Source: Tulasnella sp. 424 (Eukaryota; Basidiomycota; Agaricomycetes; Cantharellales; Tulasnellaceae). From it: DNA of 64,000 bases. The notes beneath the pieces were generated by a model. It did not search any database and was not told the origin of the DNA. It saw nothing but the letters and a program-made list of their open reading frames with translations. The DNA lies in contig WSUB01000061.1 of NCBI GenBank assembly GCA_019633425.1, positions 62,001-126,000 of the forward strand, read 5' to 3'. Shown one piece after another: positions 46,492 through 60,292 of the stretch. Position numbers and translations under genes: made by a program. Every line of letters starts with the position of its first letter. Within the stretch, counting starts at the first letter, position 1.

Positions 46492-47419
46492 TAATTCCCA
46501 GTTCGGGGGGCCTGACAGACACAGTGATGTCTCCTCTTCTCTGGGTCGCGGAGGACGTAAGGGACGACGATGGAATGCGTCGGTGTGCCTTAGAACCTGA
46601 ACAGGAACAGGTTGAGAGTGATGTCGACTCTTCTCTCATATGACGAGGGATTCGGACGGACCGGGTGAGGGGCGGAATCCGGAGGACGTCCCACATGCCC
46701 CGTGCAAGTGCTGGGCTAACACGGGTCGGTGTTTACATAATTATAAGTAACACCGGAGCTGAGGACCAACATGCAACATATCTCCAATCCTCACTCATTT
46801 CCATCTCGCTGATCGCAATTAGATGTAACTATCTAACACGGCTTGCATCGTAAAACTAAGGCCATTCAAAGCTCGTGGCTTCGATAATTCCGCTTGGTCC
46901 TCGACATGATATTCGTGTGGTTTCCCAACCTTGGGTTCGCTTCCATGGATGCCATTGGCGGATAAGCTGATCCCAAGCATCTTTACTCGTAATGAATCCT
47001 CCTCCTTTTATAGTATTCGTTCAACAAGTGCCGAGTAGTCCTGAGAGCTCGGTCAATCGTAAGCGCTTACTGTCAGCTCAGGGTCTGTCAACACCGCGCA
47101 TCGAGCCGCGGAGCGACATTCAAAGGGATAATACTCCATGCAGCGAATACGTCCCGGCCACTTTACGCTACTGGTCGGGCGCAATTGATCATCTACTCAT
47201 CGACAAGCTCTCTGTAAAGCCCAAGGTGATTGTGGCCCCAGGTGAGTATAGCTTTTCTTCACCAAAAGATAAACTCTGGACACTCTCTGAACTAGGACAG
47301 TCACGAAGCTATACACAGTGTCTGCGGAACGGCATAGCTCGGAAACTACTACACGCTCTGGTCCGTACTCTCGTAACTCTATCGAAGATTACTGAAAATA
47401 CTGCAAACCGTTCAGACCA
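46492..47419. repeat. Spacer shared with 36.4-37.4 kb
   Basis: 46500-46760 resembles 36530-36780; 46850-47419 resembles 36840-37398. It carries a 143-codon plus-strand frame (46992-47423) whose stop overlaps the DUF6535 stop, but the frame is broken in the other copy, so it is not called as a gene. Confidence 0.5.
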
Positions 47420-50400
47420 CTAAAGCATTTGGGTATCTACGAAGTCTGGTCTAGAGCAGATCAATGGTCCCTCAGTAAGTCCTTGAGTCCAATCGATTAG
47501 CTGGGAAATTCTGTAGGAGGAGGCGAAGGCGCCACCACCTGTATTCGAGCCAGGGTAGGTTTCCCTTTCCACTCGTCTTCGAAGCTCACAAAACAAGCTT
47601 CTAACTTCTAAATCCGCGTTACAGAAAATGAAGGCAGAGAGTGACAGCCTCTTGTAAAGGTGATCGATGAGCTGGACGAACCTTAGCACGTCACGGGAAT
47701 CTTCCTCTCCGGAGTTTAACGACCTCTCTATATGAACGCTTGAATGACGAACCATGAGGAGTATCTCCGATGCCGCCCACTCGTTAGGCTCGGAATTCTT
47801 TGTGTTGTTCCATACTTCTAGCGTTATTGATAGCGTCCTTCTGAGTAGATCCCTCCATTCGGGATGCAGCCGCTCCCTCGTCTTGTCGATATGTTGGATT
47901 GCCTCGGCAGCCGCGAGAGGGAAACCTGCCTCCATGAAGCTCCACGACCAGTGATTGGCCATTGCTTCGAGGACCTCTAGCAATCGAGTTCCTTTACTCC
48001 AAGTCTGGGGTTCCTTAACGATTCGAACGAGTCTCGTGATGAGCCCTACCTCATTCCAGACCCTATCTAGAGGTCCGGGAGACCCCAAAGCCCAGTGGCC
48101 AATGTTGAAAAAGAAGAGGTAGAGGCCTCTGGCCTGTCTTGCAGGGTTGCCTTCTGCCAAACTCGAGGTGATGAAGGTAGGTATCTGGGGAGAGCTTCCT
48201 AAGCCGATCATCCACTGAGAGCTCGGTAAAGAAATTGAAAGCCATTCGATCGCTACAAGAACGAAATCCACCGTAAGTTCTTTGATCTCAGGCGGAGACT
48301 TGGTTAGCCTGGTTATAATACTATCGAGAGCGGGCCAAAAATTACGATGCATCAACTCCTCATCTGTTCCTGGCTCGAACGGCTGCCATGGCCAGTGGTA
48401 CGCCAAGGATGTGAGCGGCTCCCATGTTCGCTTCGGCCCCCCCCAAGAGGTCCTTCTACGGAACTCGTAGTATCTGCCCTGGGCCGATGATGTTAGCGAG
48501 GGAGCGCAGGGGAAAATGGCACGGAGGGAAAGTAAGGCCTCCGCCAGGAATTTGTCAAACTGTAGGCTCAGGGAGTATGGGTTAGCCCAAAAGGATTCGT
48601 TAAAGTCGAATATGAACTCCATCGCCGAGAACGTTAGCAGTGATACAAGATCGCCAGGGAGCTGATCTGGGGTTGCAACGTGTCGGATCTCTTGCAAGAA
48701 AGTGGAGTAAATCTCGAAGGCGCTTGTTTCCGGGTGGAATGCGGGAAGCGACCGAAGCGCATGCGCCGCGTTCCAAAACGCATACGTGATCTGCTTGTGG
48801 AGTAGGCTGAAGTCGAAGTCTCCCATCAGCACGAAAAGCCTTTCCCAGCTACGTGATCTGGTATAAATATCTCCCGCGGCTTCCAAGGTATGGAGGGAAG
48901 TTGCATAAGTCAATAACTTCCAGTCGATATCTTTGTCGTTCATCCTTTTGGAAGCAGCTCCAAACCCCTTCAGAAAATGTTCCAAAACGCCATGCAGCTT
49001 GCCGGGTTTTTCCTCTGCCCTAACCCTCCATTTAACAGCACTTTGGGGACGTGGAAAAGGGACGTGGGATGATGCTAGTTCAAAACTCTCGACGATTTTT
49101 CGGTTGGTGCTGCTAGGTTGATTCTCAGATGCTTCTTTGGTGCTGTCCCGGACCAACGAGGCTGGCAAGGAACCGCAGGAGAGAATAGAATGGAGGGAAA
49201 GCAAGGATTCCTTTAAAAATCTGTCCAATTTGGGGTCCGGGAAGCCTGTCTTGGCCCACCACAATTCGTTCAAGTCGAATATGAACTCCGCCACTGAGTA
49301 ATTTAGCAATGTTACAAGATCTCCAGGGAGCTGATCTGGGGTTGCAACGTGTCGGATCTCTTGCAAGAAAGTGGAGTAAATCTCGAAGGCGCTTGTTTCC
49401 GGGTGAAATGCAGGAAGCGACCGAAGCGCATGCGCCGCGTTCCAAAACGCATACGTGATCTGCTTGTGAAGTAGGCTGAAGTTGAAGTCTCCCATCAGCA
49501 CGAAAAGCCTTCCCCAGCTACGTGATCTGGTATAAATATCTCCTGCGGCTTCCAAGGTATGGAGGGAAGTTGCATAAGTCAATAACTTCAAGTCGATATC
49601 TTTGTCGTTCATCCTTTTGGAAGCAGTTTCAAACCCCTTCAGAAAGCGTTTCAAAACGCCATGCAACCCGCCAGGTTTTTTCTCTGCCCAAACCCTCCAT
49701 TTAACAGCATTTTCGGGACGTGGAAAACGGACGTGGGAGGCTGCTAGTTCAAAACTCTCGACGATTTTCCGGTTGGTGCTGCTAGGTTGGTTCTCAGATG
49801 CTTCTTTGGTGCTGTCCCGGACCAGCGAGGTTGGCAAGGAACCGTAGGAGAGCATAGCATGGAGGGAAAGCCAGGCTTCCTTCAAGAATTTGTCCAATTT
49901 GGGGTTCGGGGAGCCCGTCTCGGCCCACCACAATTCGTTCAAGTCGAATATGAACTCCGCCACTGAGTACGTTAGCAGTGATACAAGATCGCCAGGGAGC
50001 CGATCTGTGGCTACAACATGTCGGATCTCGTGCAAGAACGAGGTGTAAACCTCCAAGGCACTCGTTTCGGGATGCGGTTCTGGAAGGGATCGAAGCGTAT
50101 TCGCTGCGTTCCAAAACGCTGATGTAATACGCTTGTTGAGTAGGCTGAAATCGAAGTCTCCCATCAACACGAACAGCCTTTCCCAGGTGCGTGATGTCGT
50201 ATAAATGTTTCCCGTAGCTGCCAGGGCATGGAGGGGAGCTGCATGGGCCAGTACTTCCGGGTCGATATCTTTGCTGTCCGCGCTTGTGGAAGCACTTTTA
50301 AGCCCTTCCAGGAAGCTTTCAAGAACGCCATGCAACTGGCCAGATTTCTCCTCTCCCCGAAACTCCCATTCAGCAGCACTTTTGGACAAAATGATGTGGG

Positions 50401-51827
50401 ATAATGCTCGCCCAAATATCTCGAGCATTTTACTGTTGACATCGCTGGGTTGGTCTTGCCAGTTCTCAAACGCTCCTTGGGTGGATTGCAGCAGTAGTTT
50501 CCAAATCTCTTGATCCTGGAGAACAGACGCACAACCTACCTCGTCAAAGGTAGTTATGAACTCCGCCACTGCTTCTCGATCCTCCCGACTGGAGGTTGTC
50601 TTGACTAGCCAAAAGGCGGCCTGGGCGTTTGATTTCTGCTCCTCTTTCGCTCTGAGCTCTTTTCCTACTTCATCCTTGTGGGCTTGAGTCGCCGGCAGTC
50701 GGTTCTGCACCCAATACAAAGCAGCACGGCGTCCAACTAACCGTAAGGCGCGCGATGCCGCGCTTTGGTATGGGCAGAGTGGCCAGATGGCACCCACCAA
50801 GACTGTGACTAGCCACACTACAGCCGAAAAGCCGAGCACTGCGATTAGAAGTCCTGCTACGACCTTGTTGATGGGAAAGAGGTAGAGGGCAAGACCAGCG
50901 AAGAAAAGCGTCACAGAAAAGAGGAGGAGATTGGGTAAAAACAAGATCACCCCTTCTAAATGCCATTGCAAAATGCCGTTGAATTTGCGCTGCCGCAAGC
51001 GCCCCTGTTCTTCTGGTGCACCTGTCTGCCCGCTTCGGCCGAAGCTTTGCAACCATTCTTTGCCTAGCATTGCGCCCATGGCTGCGAGCAGGCTGCAGCA
51101 TAGACTAGCGTAAAGGAGAAAATTGATAGCAACGGACGATGCTTGTTGAGAGAAGGAAGGGGTTAGGTCAGACGGTGTTAAGGTGGTATTGTCAACTCGC
51201 TTGACGAGGAGTTCTAGAAGGGTATTAGTCCTGTCGAGTGGATCGGGAGACAGCGAAGGCATTGTCATCGAGATGAAAGTGGTATTAACTGCCGAAAATA
51301 GCGCCGCCTTCGATGGGTTCGGGTATCGTGGTGCAGGTGTTCAGGCGTGAATGGTCAGATGGATGCGCGGCACAACAACGACTCGGAGAACTCACGAAAA
51401 TGAGGAGAACATCCAAGTTGGCGTTAAGATTCTCGGACAGCTTTTTGTCTTCGGTGTCGGCCAGTCGATCGTAACGTTCCCAGAACTTAGCCATTCGAGT
51501 CAATACAGGCGATCGTTTGACCCCCGGAGCCATGCTATTGTCCATAGGCTCCTGAGGTTTGATTGCCTCTGCCGGGGCCTGCCCCGACTTCTGGTCGCCG
51601 GCGGTCAACGACTGCCCGGCCCCTGGTCTTTCCTGGCGCCCGACGTCGCTGTCAGCGGCCTGGTTCGCTGTATCGTTAATACCATCCTTATTCCCTTCCT
51701 CTGCCTGTTTGTTCTTGGCCGCGGTGTCAATCCGTGAGCCGCCCTGGTCAGGCCCGGTCCGAGGATGAGGCGTCTCGCCCCCTCCAGGCGAAGGAATATG
51801 GCCCGAACGAGGTTCTTGTTCTTCCAT
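47420..51827 (-). CDS. DUF6535 membrane protein, paralogue 5, with internal triplication
   Basis: Largest paralogue, about 1439 residues. Exons (minus): 51827-51396 and 51307-47420. The start MEEQEPRSGH and the short leader place it with paralogue 4. The core is intact: KFWERYDRLADTEDKKLSENLN, four hydrophobic helices (SVAINFLLYASLCCSLLAA; LFLPNLLLFSVTLFFAGLA; LLIAVLGFSAVVWLVTVLVGA) and GKEWLQSFGRSGQTG. A unit of about 223 residues (669 bp) occurs three times in a row. The second and third units both start near STKEASENQPSSTNRKIVESFELA and both contain YTRSRSW-RLFVLMGDF and HPETSAFEIYSTFLQEIRHVATPDQLPGDLV; the first, more diverged unit keeps these features as LLKMTSALEVYTSFLHEIRHVV-type sequence. 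Because 669 is divisible by three, the frame is kept. It ends SRPDFVDTQML. Function unknown. Confidence 0.83.
48470..50470 (-). repeat. Three tandem ~669-bp coding repeats
   Basis: Anchor gcttctttggtgctgtcccg occurs at 49131 and again at 49800, a spacing of 669. The units are about 48470-49130, 49131-49799 and 49800-50470. The first two in plus-strand order are the most alike over long stretches; the last (N-terminal in the protein) is the more diverged and resembles the single segment of paralogue 4. Confidence 0.85.
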
Positions 51828-52313
51828 GGTTTCTTGGACTTGAGATGTGCAAGTGCTTGAATATCGACGATGAGTGTAGGTTGTGGTTGTTGTTCGGTCT
51901 ACACCACAAGCCTCGAGGCAACCAGCCTGTTTGTGCGCCCCACGGAGGAATCCGGTTCCCAGCACCGCCCAAATTGAGCTCTAGATGAGGATCCATGAAC
52001 GGCGAGGATTTCCAAAATAAAGCCGAGTAAGATAAAACGCAAGGTGCACGAGGCCACTGGGAAACCGTTTACTCTCCTCCGAGTCGCGACGTCATTTGGT
52101 AGATGGTATTCCGATCGTATCAAACTCTAGCCTCGGCCCTCCCTGAATCGCAAGAAGATAGAACAACGCAATTTGAACAACGTTTATTGAGATCAAGATA
52201 CAAGGTGTCGATCTTTAATGCCACCGTGGCAAGAACCCATCATTTTGGAAAACATCAGAGCCAAGACGAACGACGGACGCATACAACAACGAAAAGGTGA
52301 AGGAAGAGAAAAT
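51828..52313. promoter_or_regulatory. Spacer between DUF6535 gene 5 and intact GMD
   Basis: Close copy of 40700-41193. It should carry the DUF6535 promoter and the GMD 3' UTR. No coding signal of its own. Confidence 0.45.
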
Positions 52314-54028
<1,715 letters not shown>

Positions 54029-54451
54029 TGAAGGGTTAGTACTGACACAAAAGGTGGTAGCAAACTAGTGAACAGACGACTGGGAGGGAGGAGGGGGCGG
54101 GGGGGAGGTAGAAGAGAGAGCGAGAGCGGAAGGGGAGGCTTTAAGAATTGGCGCTCGAGCAAGGAACGCGTACCTGGACAGGTTTCTTTTTTACGTGTCG
54201 ACTGAAGCCACTACCTAAACGTGAAGGCTAATCGCTTTCCCTCGTGTCTTTATCTTTATCTCTTATTTGTCAAACAAGACTCATCGGATGTTGTATTTCA
54301 TTTCATTTCTTTCACGATGAACGTTTTGCCGTTTTGAGCTGCGAGCGCTCACCAGGGGAGCCGCCGGTAATCGCGACGTTCCTGCTGCGGCACCGACGAA
54401 ATGCACATCATAGGCGCGTTCCTCTGAATTCCTAAGACATCAACAAGTCAT
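54029..54451. promoter_or_regulatory. GMD promoter region and importin copy 1 3' flank
   Basis: A G/A-rich plus-strand tract at 54080-54140 (gggaggaggggg and gagagagcgag) lies within 120 bp upstream of the GMD start. This marks the end of the duplicated array. No gene. Confidence 0.45.
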
Positions 54452-56014
54452 CTACACTCTAGCTCTTCTAACAAAGTCCGGATAGTGGTCCTTTAGGATC
54501 TCATGAGCAGTCTTCCCAACCTCCGAACCCCGCGTATTTCGTCCGTCCCTGACTGCGCGAAGCCGTGCGATCCCATCCGCCCCCTTGAATAACTCTAAAG
54601 CCCTGTCCTGGCACCCCGACCCTCTGCCCAAAAGCTTTTGAAGGCTTTGGACTGCTAGTCGCTGCGTGTTGAAATGTTGCGACACAATCGCGTCGGAAAA
54701 AGCTTCGATGCATCGGTCTTCGATAAGTGCCTCAATCAGCTCCGGATGAACGAGAGCCATGTTGACCAAGTTCGCTAGAGCCCACGTAGCTTCGTTCCGG
54801 GGCTTTTGTACCTCGTGTTTATCTCTGACGATGGCTACCAGGATGGGGAGAAGGCCGGCGTTGAGCAAGGCTTCTACTTGAGGTAGGCTACCTGCAGCCA
54901 CGTTGGACGCCGCCCAACATGCGTTTTCACGTATCATGACGAGGTGATGGCCTATGCATGCCTTGAGTGCTTCGAGAAATCCTGCTTCAACTGCGGCGTC
55001 CGTCGATGCTTCGGTGCCAGCGGTGAACTGTCCAACGCAGCGGATGGCATTGTATCGCAGGTCGGCATCGCCTTTTGTGCAGAGTTCAACAAGGCGGGGT
55101 AAGATGCCGGTTTTGATCGTAAGTTCCGCCGCTTCCTCGTTGGCACATATCTGGTCGAGTGCCTTTACAGCATAGCCTAGAGTGTCCCAACTGATGTCAG
55201 AGGGTTCACGAATGAATTTGGTGAGGATGGGGATCATCTGGCTAGTCTATGAAGCGGGAAAATCAGCTGCAATCCATTTTGCGCACGCGGAGGCCATAGA
55301 CATACCACTTCCAGGGCGAACTCGGCACCTGGTCGCGGAGTGAGATAGCAAGTCAACACCCAAGAGGCCGTGTTCCGTACTTTCTCCGTATACTTTTCAG
55401 GTGCGTCTAAGACGTCGAGAGCTGGCTTGACTCCTCCCGCTTTGACGACCAGGTCCCGAAATCTTGTGGAATCCCCTCCTATGTTCCCTAGAGCCCATAA
55501 GGCATTCTCCTGGACATCAGCAACATCCGTGGGGAACATTGCGACTAGTTTTGGAATAGCCCCGGCGTCGACCACGGTTGCTGTTTGCTCAGAAGTACCC
55601 GACGCGATATTTGACACGATCCAGGCGGCTTCGGCACGGAACTTGGTGTCCTCGGATGACAACATTTCAACCACAGTTGAAACCAGTCCAGAGTTTATTA
55701 CGGGTTGTACTCCAACATGTGGAGGCCGTTTTTGTAGAAGCCGGCGGATTTTGATCGTTGCAACCAAACGAGCCTGACGGTCGTCCGAGCGAATCCCGCT
55801 CACAATTGCTGGAATAATCTACGAGGAAGAAATATTCGTCAGAGACCGGTTTTGTTTATAGAGGATATGTGTTGCCTCATACCTGCTGTTCCCCAGTTAT
55901 AAAAGTGTCCAGCTCATCTTCGTCGGACTCTTCCCAGTCTTCGTCCGTGGGTTGTTCCTGAAGGCTCATGCTCCCAAGTTCTTCAGCGACGGTGTTTTCA
56001 ACCGGTGCAGACAT
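54452..56014 (-). CDS. Importin-alpha-like armadillo protein, copy 1
   Basis: Armadillo-repeat protein related to importin alpha, the adaptor that binds nuclear localisation signals. Exons (minus): 56014-55883, 55818-55306 and 55246-54452; 479 residues. About nine ARM repeats are visible. The Trp-x3-Asn NLS-binding signature is kept in repeats such as AAWIVSNIASG, NALWALGNIGGD, ACWAASNVAAG and EATWALANLV. The first exon codes for an acidic leader (DEDWEESDEDELDTF) where importin alpha has the basic importin-beta-binding domain; no Arg/Lys-rich stretch is present. So it may not pair with importin beta in the normal way. The C-terminus (EVGKTAHEILKDHYPDFVRRARV) is shared by the tandem paralogues. 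It is the first of five head-to-tail copies with the same intron sites. Role as a true transport adaptor is inference. Confidence 0.8.
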
Positions 56015-56448
56015 AACTCCACGGTTCTAAATGGCGCTTGACGGTCCTGGTGGTGCTATAAAGGTCCTGCTTTGCTCCGAACGGGCTGATGGTACACGGA
56101 GGTGCTGCGTCTCAGCAGTAAAGTTTTTGCCCCCAACTTTCGTCGACGTTAAAATAAGTGCCTCTCTTAACAAGGTTGCAAAGGAATTGGATAGGGAAAA
56201 AGGCAGCTGTGCAAGGAAGGAAGGGTGTTGTTGAACATTTGAGTGGCGGAGCGAACGGCGATAAGGCGGTGCTACGCCACAAACCCGAACCGAAGGCCAA
56301 AGCAATGCATCTGTCGGGTTTTCCTCTCAAACTAAACAGAGAGAAACATCAGAGTGTGAAACCTTTTACGTGGCTTACTTAAGACGCGTGCATAAGACTG
56401 CGGTGGAAGCTGAAGCCGTCGGCTTATAATTATACGTACATCCCTGTT
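56015..56448. promoter_or_regulatory. Conserved upstream block of importin-alpha copy 1
   Basis: Contains a block at about 56255-56330 (gcggtgctacgccacaaacc, then cgaaccgaaggcc) that recurs upstream of copies 2 (58118-58180), 3 (60110-60165) and 4 (63050-63100). Also shared are motifs near 56150-56200. Likely promoter plus 3' flank of copy 2. Confidence 0.5.
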
Positions 56449-58023
56449 CTACACTCTAGCTCTTTTAGAAAAGTCCGGATAGTAGTCTTTTAGTATCTTG
56501 TGGGCGGTCCTTCCAACATCCGTCCCTCGGTTATTTCTGTATCTGCCATCCCTAACTCCACGCAGCCGCGCAGTTCCGTCTGCCGCCTTCAGTAATTCTA
56601 GAACCTTGTTTTGGCTCCGTGATTCTATCCTCAAAAGCTTTTGAAGACTTTGGACCGCAAGGCTTTGGGTTCTATCATCCTCTGAAGTCATCGCATCGGA
56701 AAAAGCCTCGATGCATCCGCCTTCGATGAGTGGGTCGATCAGCTCCAGGTCAACGAGAGCCTTGTTAGCCAGATCTGCGAGTGCCCAGGTAGCTTCTTTC
56801 CGAGGCCTTTGCAGCTCGTGCCTATCCCTGACGACCGTGACTAGGACGGGGAGAAGGCCCGCATCGAGCAAGGCGTGCACTTGAGTTAGGCTACCTCTTG
56901 CGAAGTTGGATGCAGCTACGCAGGCGACTTCGCGTATTCTGGCGACTTGGTGGCCTATACAATGCTTGAGAACATCAAGAAATCCCGCTTCAATTGTGGC
57001 GTCCGTAGAGGCCTCGCTGCCAGCGACGAACTGTCCGACGCAGAGGATGGCACTTTCCTGCAGGTCAAAATCGCCTTCTGTGCAGAGTTTGACAAGGCGA
57101 GGTAGGATACCGGTCGCGACGGTGAGCTCTGCTGCCGCCTCATCGTTACATATCTTGTCCAGTGCTTTTATGGCATACCCCAGAGTGTCCCAACTGATGG
57201 TAGGAGGTTCATGAATGAATTTCGTAAGGATGGGGATTATTCGGCTAGTCTATGAACCAGGAAATTCAGCTGTAGTCGATTCTGCTCAGTGAGGGCGATG
57301 GACATACGACTTCAAGCCCGAGCTCGTCGCCCGGTCGCTGAGTAAGATAGGAACTCAACACCCAAGGTGCCGTGTGCCATAATTTCTCCTTGTAATTTTT
57401 AGGCGCATCTAAAACGTCAAGCGCTAGCTTGACTCCCCCAGCCTCAACGACCATATCCCGAAACCTTGCAGAGTCCCCTCCGATGTTGCCAAGAGCCCAT
57501 AAAGCACTATCCTGGATAGAGATCTCATCTTGAGAGAACATTGCAACCAATTTTGGAATGGCCCCGGCGTCGACAACGGTTGATGTTTGTTCAGAAGTCC
57601 CCGCTGCGATATTTGACACGATCCAAGCGGCTTCGGCACGAAACTTGGTGTCCTCAGACGACAACATTTCAACCACAATTGGAACGAGTCCGGAGTTGAT
57701 TACTGGCTGTACTCCAGCATGTAGGGGTCCTTTCTGTAGGAGCCGGCGTATGTTGATCGTTGCGGTTAAGCGGGCATGACGGTCGTCTGAGTGAATTGCG
57801 TTAACAATTGAGGGAATAATCTACGAGCGAGAGATGTTTGTAAGACCTCAAGGTCGTTTTATGTGCAGTACGAGGTACCTCATACCTGCTGTTCCGTGGT
57901 TATGAAAGATTCGAGTTCAGCTTCGTCGAATTCCGAGTCTTCCGAGTTTTCGTCCACGGGTTGTTCCTGTGGACTCGGGCTCCCGAGCTCTTTAACGACG
58001 GTGGTTTCAATCGGTGGGTCCAT
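56449..58023 (-). CDS. Importin-alpha-like armadillo protein, copy 2
   Basis: Tandem paralogue; exons (minus) 58023-57886, 57820-57308 and 57249-56449, 483 residues. I read the third exon codon by codon and found it open to TAG 56449-56451. The leader is acidic (MDPPIETTVV, DENSEDSEFDEAELESF). ARM signatures: AAWIVSNIAAGTSEQ, SALWALGNIGGD, EVACVAASNFARG and EATWALADLANKA. In two of these the pocket residues differ from copy 1: Val replaces Trp in ARM7 (CVAASN for CWAASN) and Asp replaces Asn in ARM8. If the NLS pocket matters, copy 2 would be altered. Start ATG 58023 is the only in-frame ATG with the exon-1 splice site GAACAGCAG/GTATGAGG, shared by all copies. Confidence 0.78.
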
Positions 58024-58302
58024 GACTCCAGAGTTGCGAATGGTCTTGGCGGTATTGGTGAGTGGTGTAAAGGTCCCATCTTGCTCAGTGATGGGGTTTT
58101 GCAGATGCAGTGACTGGTCACAAGGCGGTGCTACGTCACAGACCCGAACGGCCCGAAGCGAACAAATGCCCAGTTTTCCCTGACTGAGAACAGATAGAAA
58201 TTAATATAAGAGTGTGAGACTTTTACGTGGCTTAAGGCACGTGCAAGGGTCGGCAGCGAAAGCCGAAGCCGGTGGAATTGTATTTGTATGCTTATCCCAG
58301 TT
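58024..58302. promoter_or_regulatory. Upstream block of importin-alpha copy 2
   Basis: Short spacer with the shared block (aaggcggtgctacgtcacag at about 58118). No gene. Confidence 0.45.
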
Positions 58303-59867
58303 CTACACTCTAGCTCTCTTAATAAAGTCCGGATAGTGAACTTTTAGAATCTCGTGAGCGGTCCTTCCAACCTCCGACTGTCGGTTATTCCTATATCTGC
58401 CATCCCTAAGTGCACGAAGCCGCGCAATTCCATCCGCCGCCTTGAGTAATTCTATCACCTTGCTTTGGCTCCTCAGCTCTATACCTAGAATTTTTTGGAG
58501 ACTTTGGACGGCAAGCCTTTGGGCATTGAAGTAATGGAAAGTCATCGCGTCGGACAAAGCTTCAATGCATCCACCTTCAATAAGTGGATTGATGAGCTCC
58601 GGATGATCAACAGCCGTGTTAACCAGGTTCGCTAGTGCCCAGGTAGCTTCATTCCTCGGTTTCAGTACCTCTTGCTTATCCCTGACGACGGTGGCCAGGA
58701 TGGAGAGAAGGCCGGCATCGAGCAAGGTATGCACCTGAGCTAGGGTACCGGCCGCCACGTTGGATGCAGCCCAGCAGGCGCTTTCACGTATAGTGGAGAG
58801 GTCGTGGAATATACACGCCTTGAGTACCTGGAGAAATCCTGCTTCGATTGCGGCATCCGTCGAGTCCTCGCTGCCCGCGGTGAACTGTCCAACACAGCGG
58901 ATAGCATTGTACCTCAGGTCAGGACTGCCTTCTGTGCAGAATTCTAGAAGGCGAGGTAGCATGCCGGTTTTGATAGTAAGTTCCGCCGCAGCCTCGTTGG
59001 CGCATATCTCCTCGAGTGCCTTCACCACGTATTTTATAGTGTCCCAACCAATTTCCTCAGTTCCACGAAGAAATTTGGTAAGGACCGGGATCATTTGGCT
59101 AGTCTGGATGTTCAGAAAGTCAGGTCTAATCAATTTGCCAGCGAACGCGATGGTCATACCACTTCAAGCTCGAGCTCGTCACCCGGACGCGGAGTAAGAT
59201 AGCAACTCAACACCCAAGATGCCGTATTCCAGAGTTTCTCCTCGTAGTCTTTAGGTGCATCTAATACGTCGAGCGGTGGCTTAAGTCCCCCCGCCTGGAC
59301 GACCATGTCCCGGAACTGTTTGCAATCCCCTCCGATGTTGCCAAGAGCCCACAAGGCAGTCTCCTGGATATCGGTATCATCAGTAGGGAAAAGTGCTACC
59401 AGTTTTGGAATAGCTCCAGCATATACGACAGTTGATGTTTGTTCGTACGTCCCCGATGCGATGTTCGACACGATCCAGGCGGCTTCTGCACGGAACCTGG
59501 TGTTCTCGGACGACAACATTTCAACCACAATTGGAACGAGCCCGGAGTTTATTACAGGTTGTAACCCGACACTTGGGGGTGGTCTTTGTAAAAGCCGGCG
59601 GATTTTGATTGTCGCAATCAACCGCGTGCGGTGGTCGTCCGAGTGAATCGCACTAACAATTGAGGGAATAATCTACGGACAAGAGATGTTGTTAGACCTC
59701 GACGCCATGTATATGAGCTATGCATTGCCTCATACCTGCTGTTCCGCGGTTATGAAGGAATCGAGTTCATCTTCGTTGGCATCCTCCCAGTCTTCATCGG
59801 CAGGTTGAGCCCGCAAACTCATGCTCCAGAACCTTTCAGCAAAAGTAGTTGTAGTGGGTGCAGACAT
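58303..59867 (-). CDS. Importin-alpha-like armadillo protein, copy 3
   Basis: Exons (minus) 59867-59736, 59672-59160 and 59103-58303; 481 residues. Leader MSAPTTTTFAE, followed by an acidic DEDWEDANEDELDSF. ARM motifs: AAWIVSNIASGTYEQ, TALWALGNIGGD, SACWAASNVAAG and EATWALANLVNTA, so the Trp/Asn ladder is as in copy 1. The intron between exons 2 and 3 ends CAG/ACTAGCCAAATGATC, shifting only slightly from copy 1. The open frame at the 5' side of exon 3 extends into the intron (to 59157) but that part is intronic by comparison with the paralogues. No basic N-terminus. Between copies 2 and 4, same strand. Confidence 0.8.
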
Positions 59868-60292
59868 GAATCCAGAGTTCTCGAGGCCCCAGGACCGTGG
59901 TGGAAGTGGTGAGAAATCCTTCTTTGTTGAGTGACAGACTTGCGGAACCCCGGAGTGCGGTCGAGTCGTTCCAGCTCGTCAGCAAGAGGTTTGACGCTAG
60001 AGTGTTCGCCGATGCTGAAACGTTTCTTTTTACCGCAGGTTGAAGGGAATGGGCTAGGAAAACCGCTGCAGCTCCGCAAGGTGTCGTCAAACATTTTGCG
60101 TAACTTGAGTGAACGGGCGTAAGGCGCTGCTAACGCCACAAAACCCGAACCAAACGGCTAAGCGATGTCCAGTTTCTCCCCACATGAGAACAGACGGGAA
60201 CATATAAGAGCGTCCAGTTTCTCCTTAGCTTGATACATTTACATAGGTTCGCGACAGAAGCCGAACTCTTGGAAATGCATCCTATTTTCACT
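59868..60292. promoter_or_regulatory. Upstream block of importin-alpha copy 3
   Basis: Has the shared upstream block (gaacgggcgtaaggcgctgc at about 60111) and a longer conserved stretch at 59980-60090 also seen upstream of copy 4, where it is split by an insertion. No gene. Confidence 0.45.

Noticed and set aside
46992..47423. 143-codon plus-strand open frame as a gene
   Set aside because: The near-identical block at 36990-37402 has stops in the same frame, and no domain is recognisable.
56027..56382. Open frames on both strands upstream of importin copy 1
   Set aside because: They overlap the upstream block shared by the array, and the frames are not kept in the other copies.
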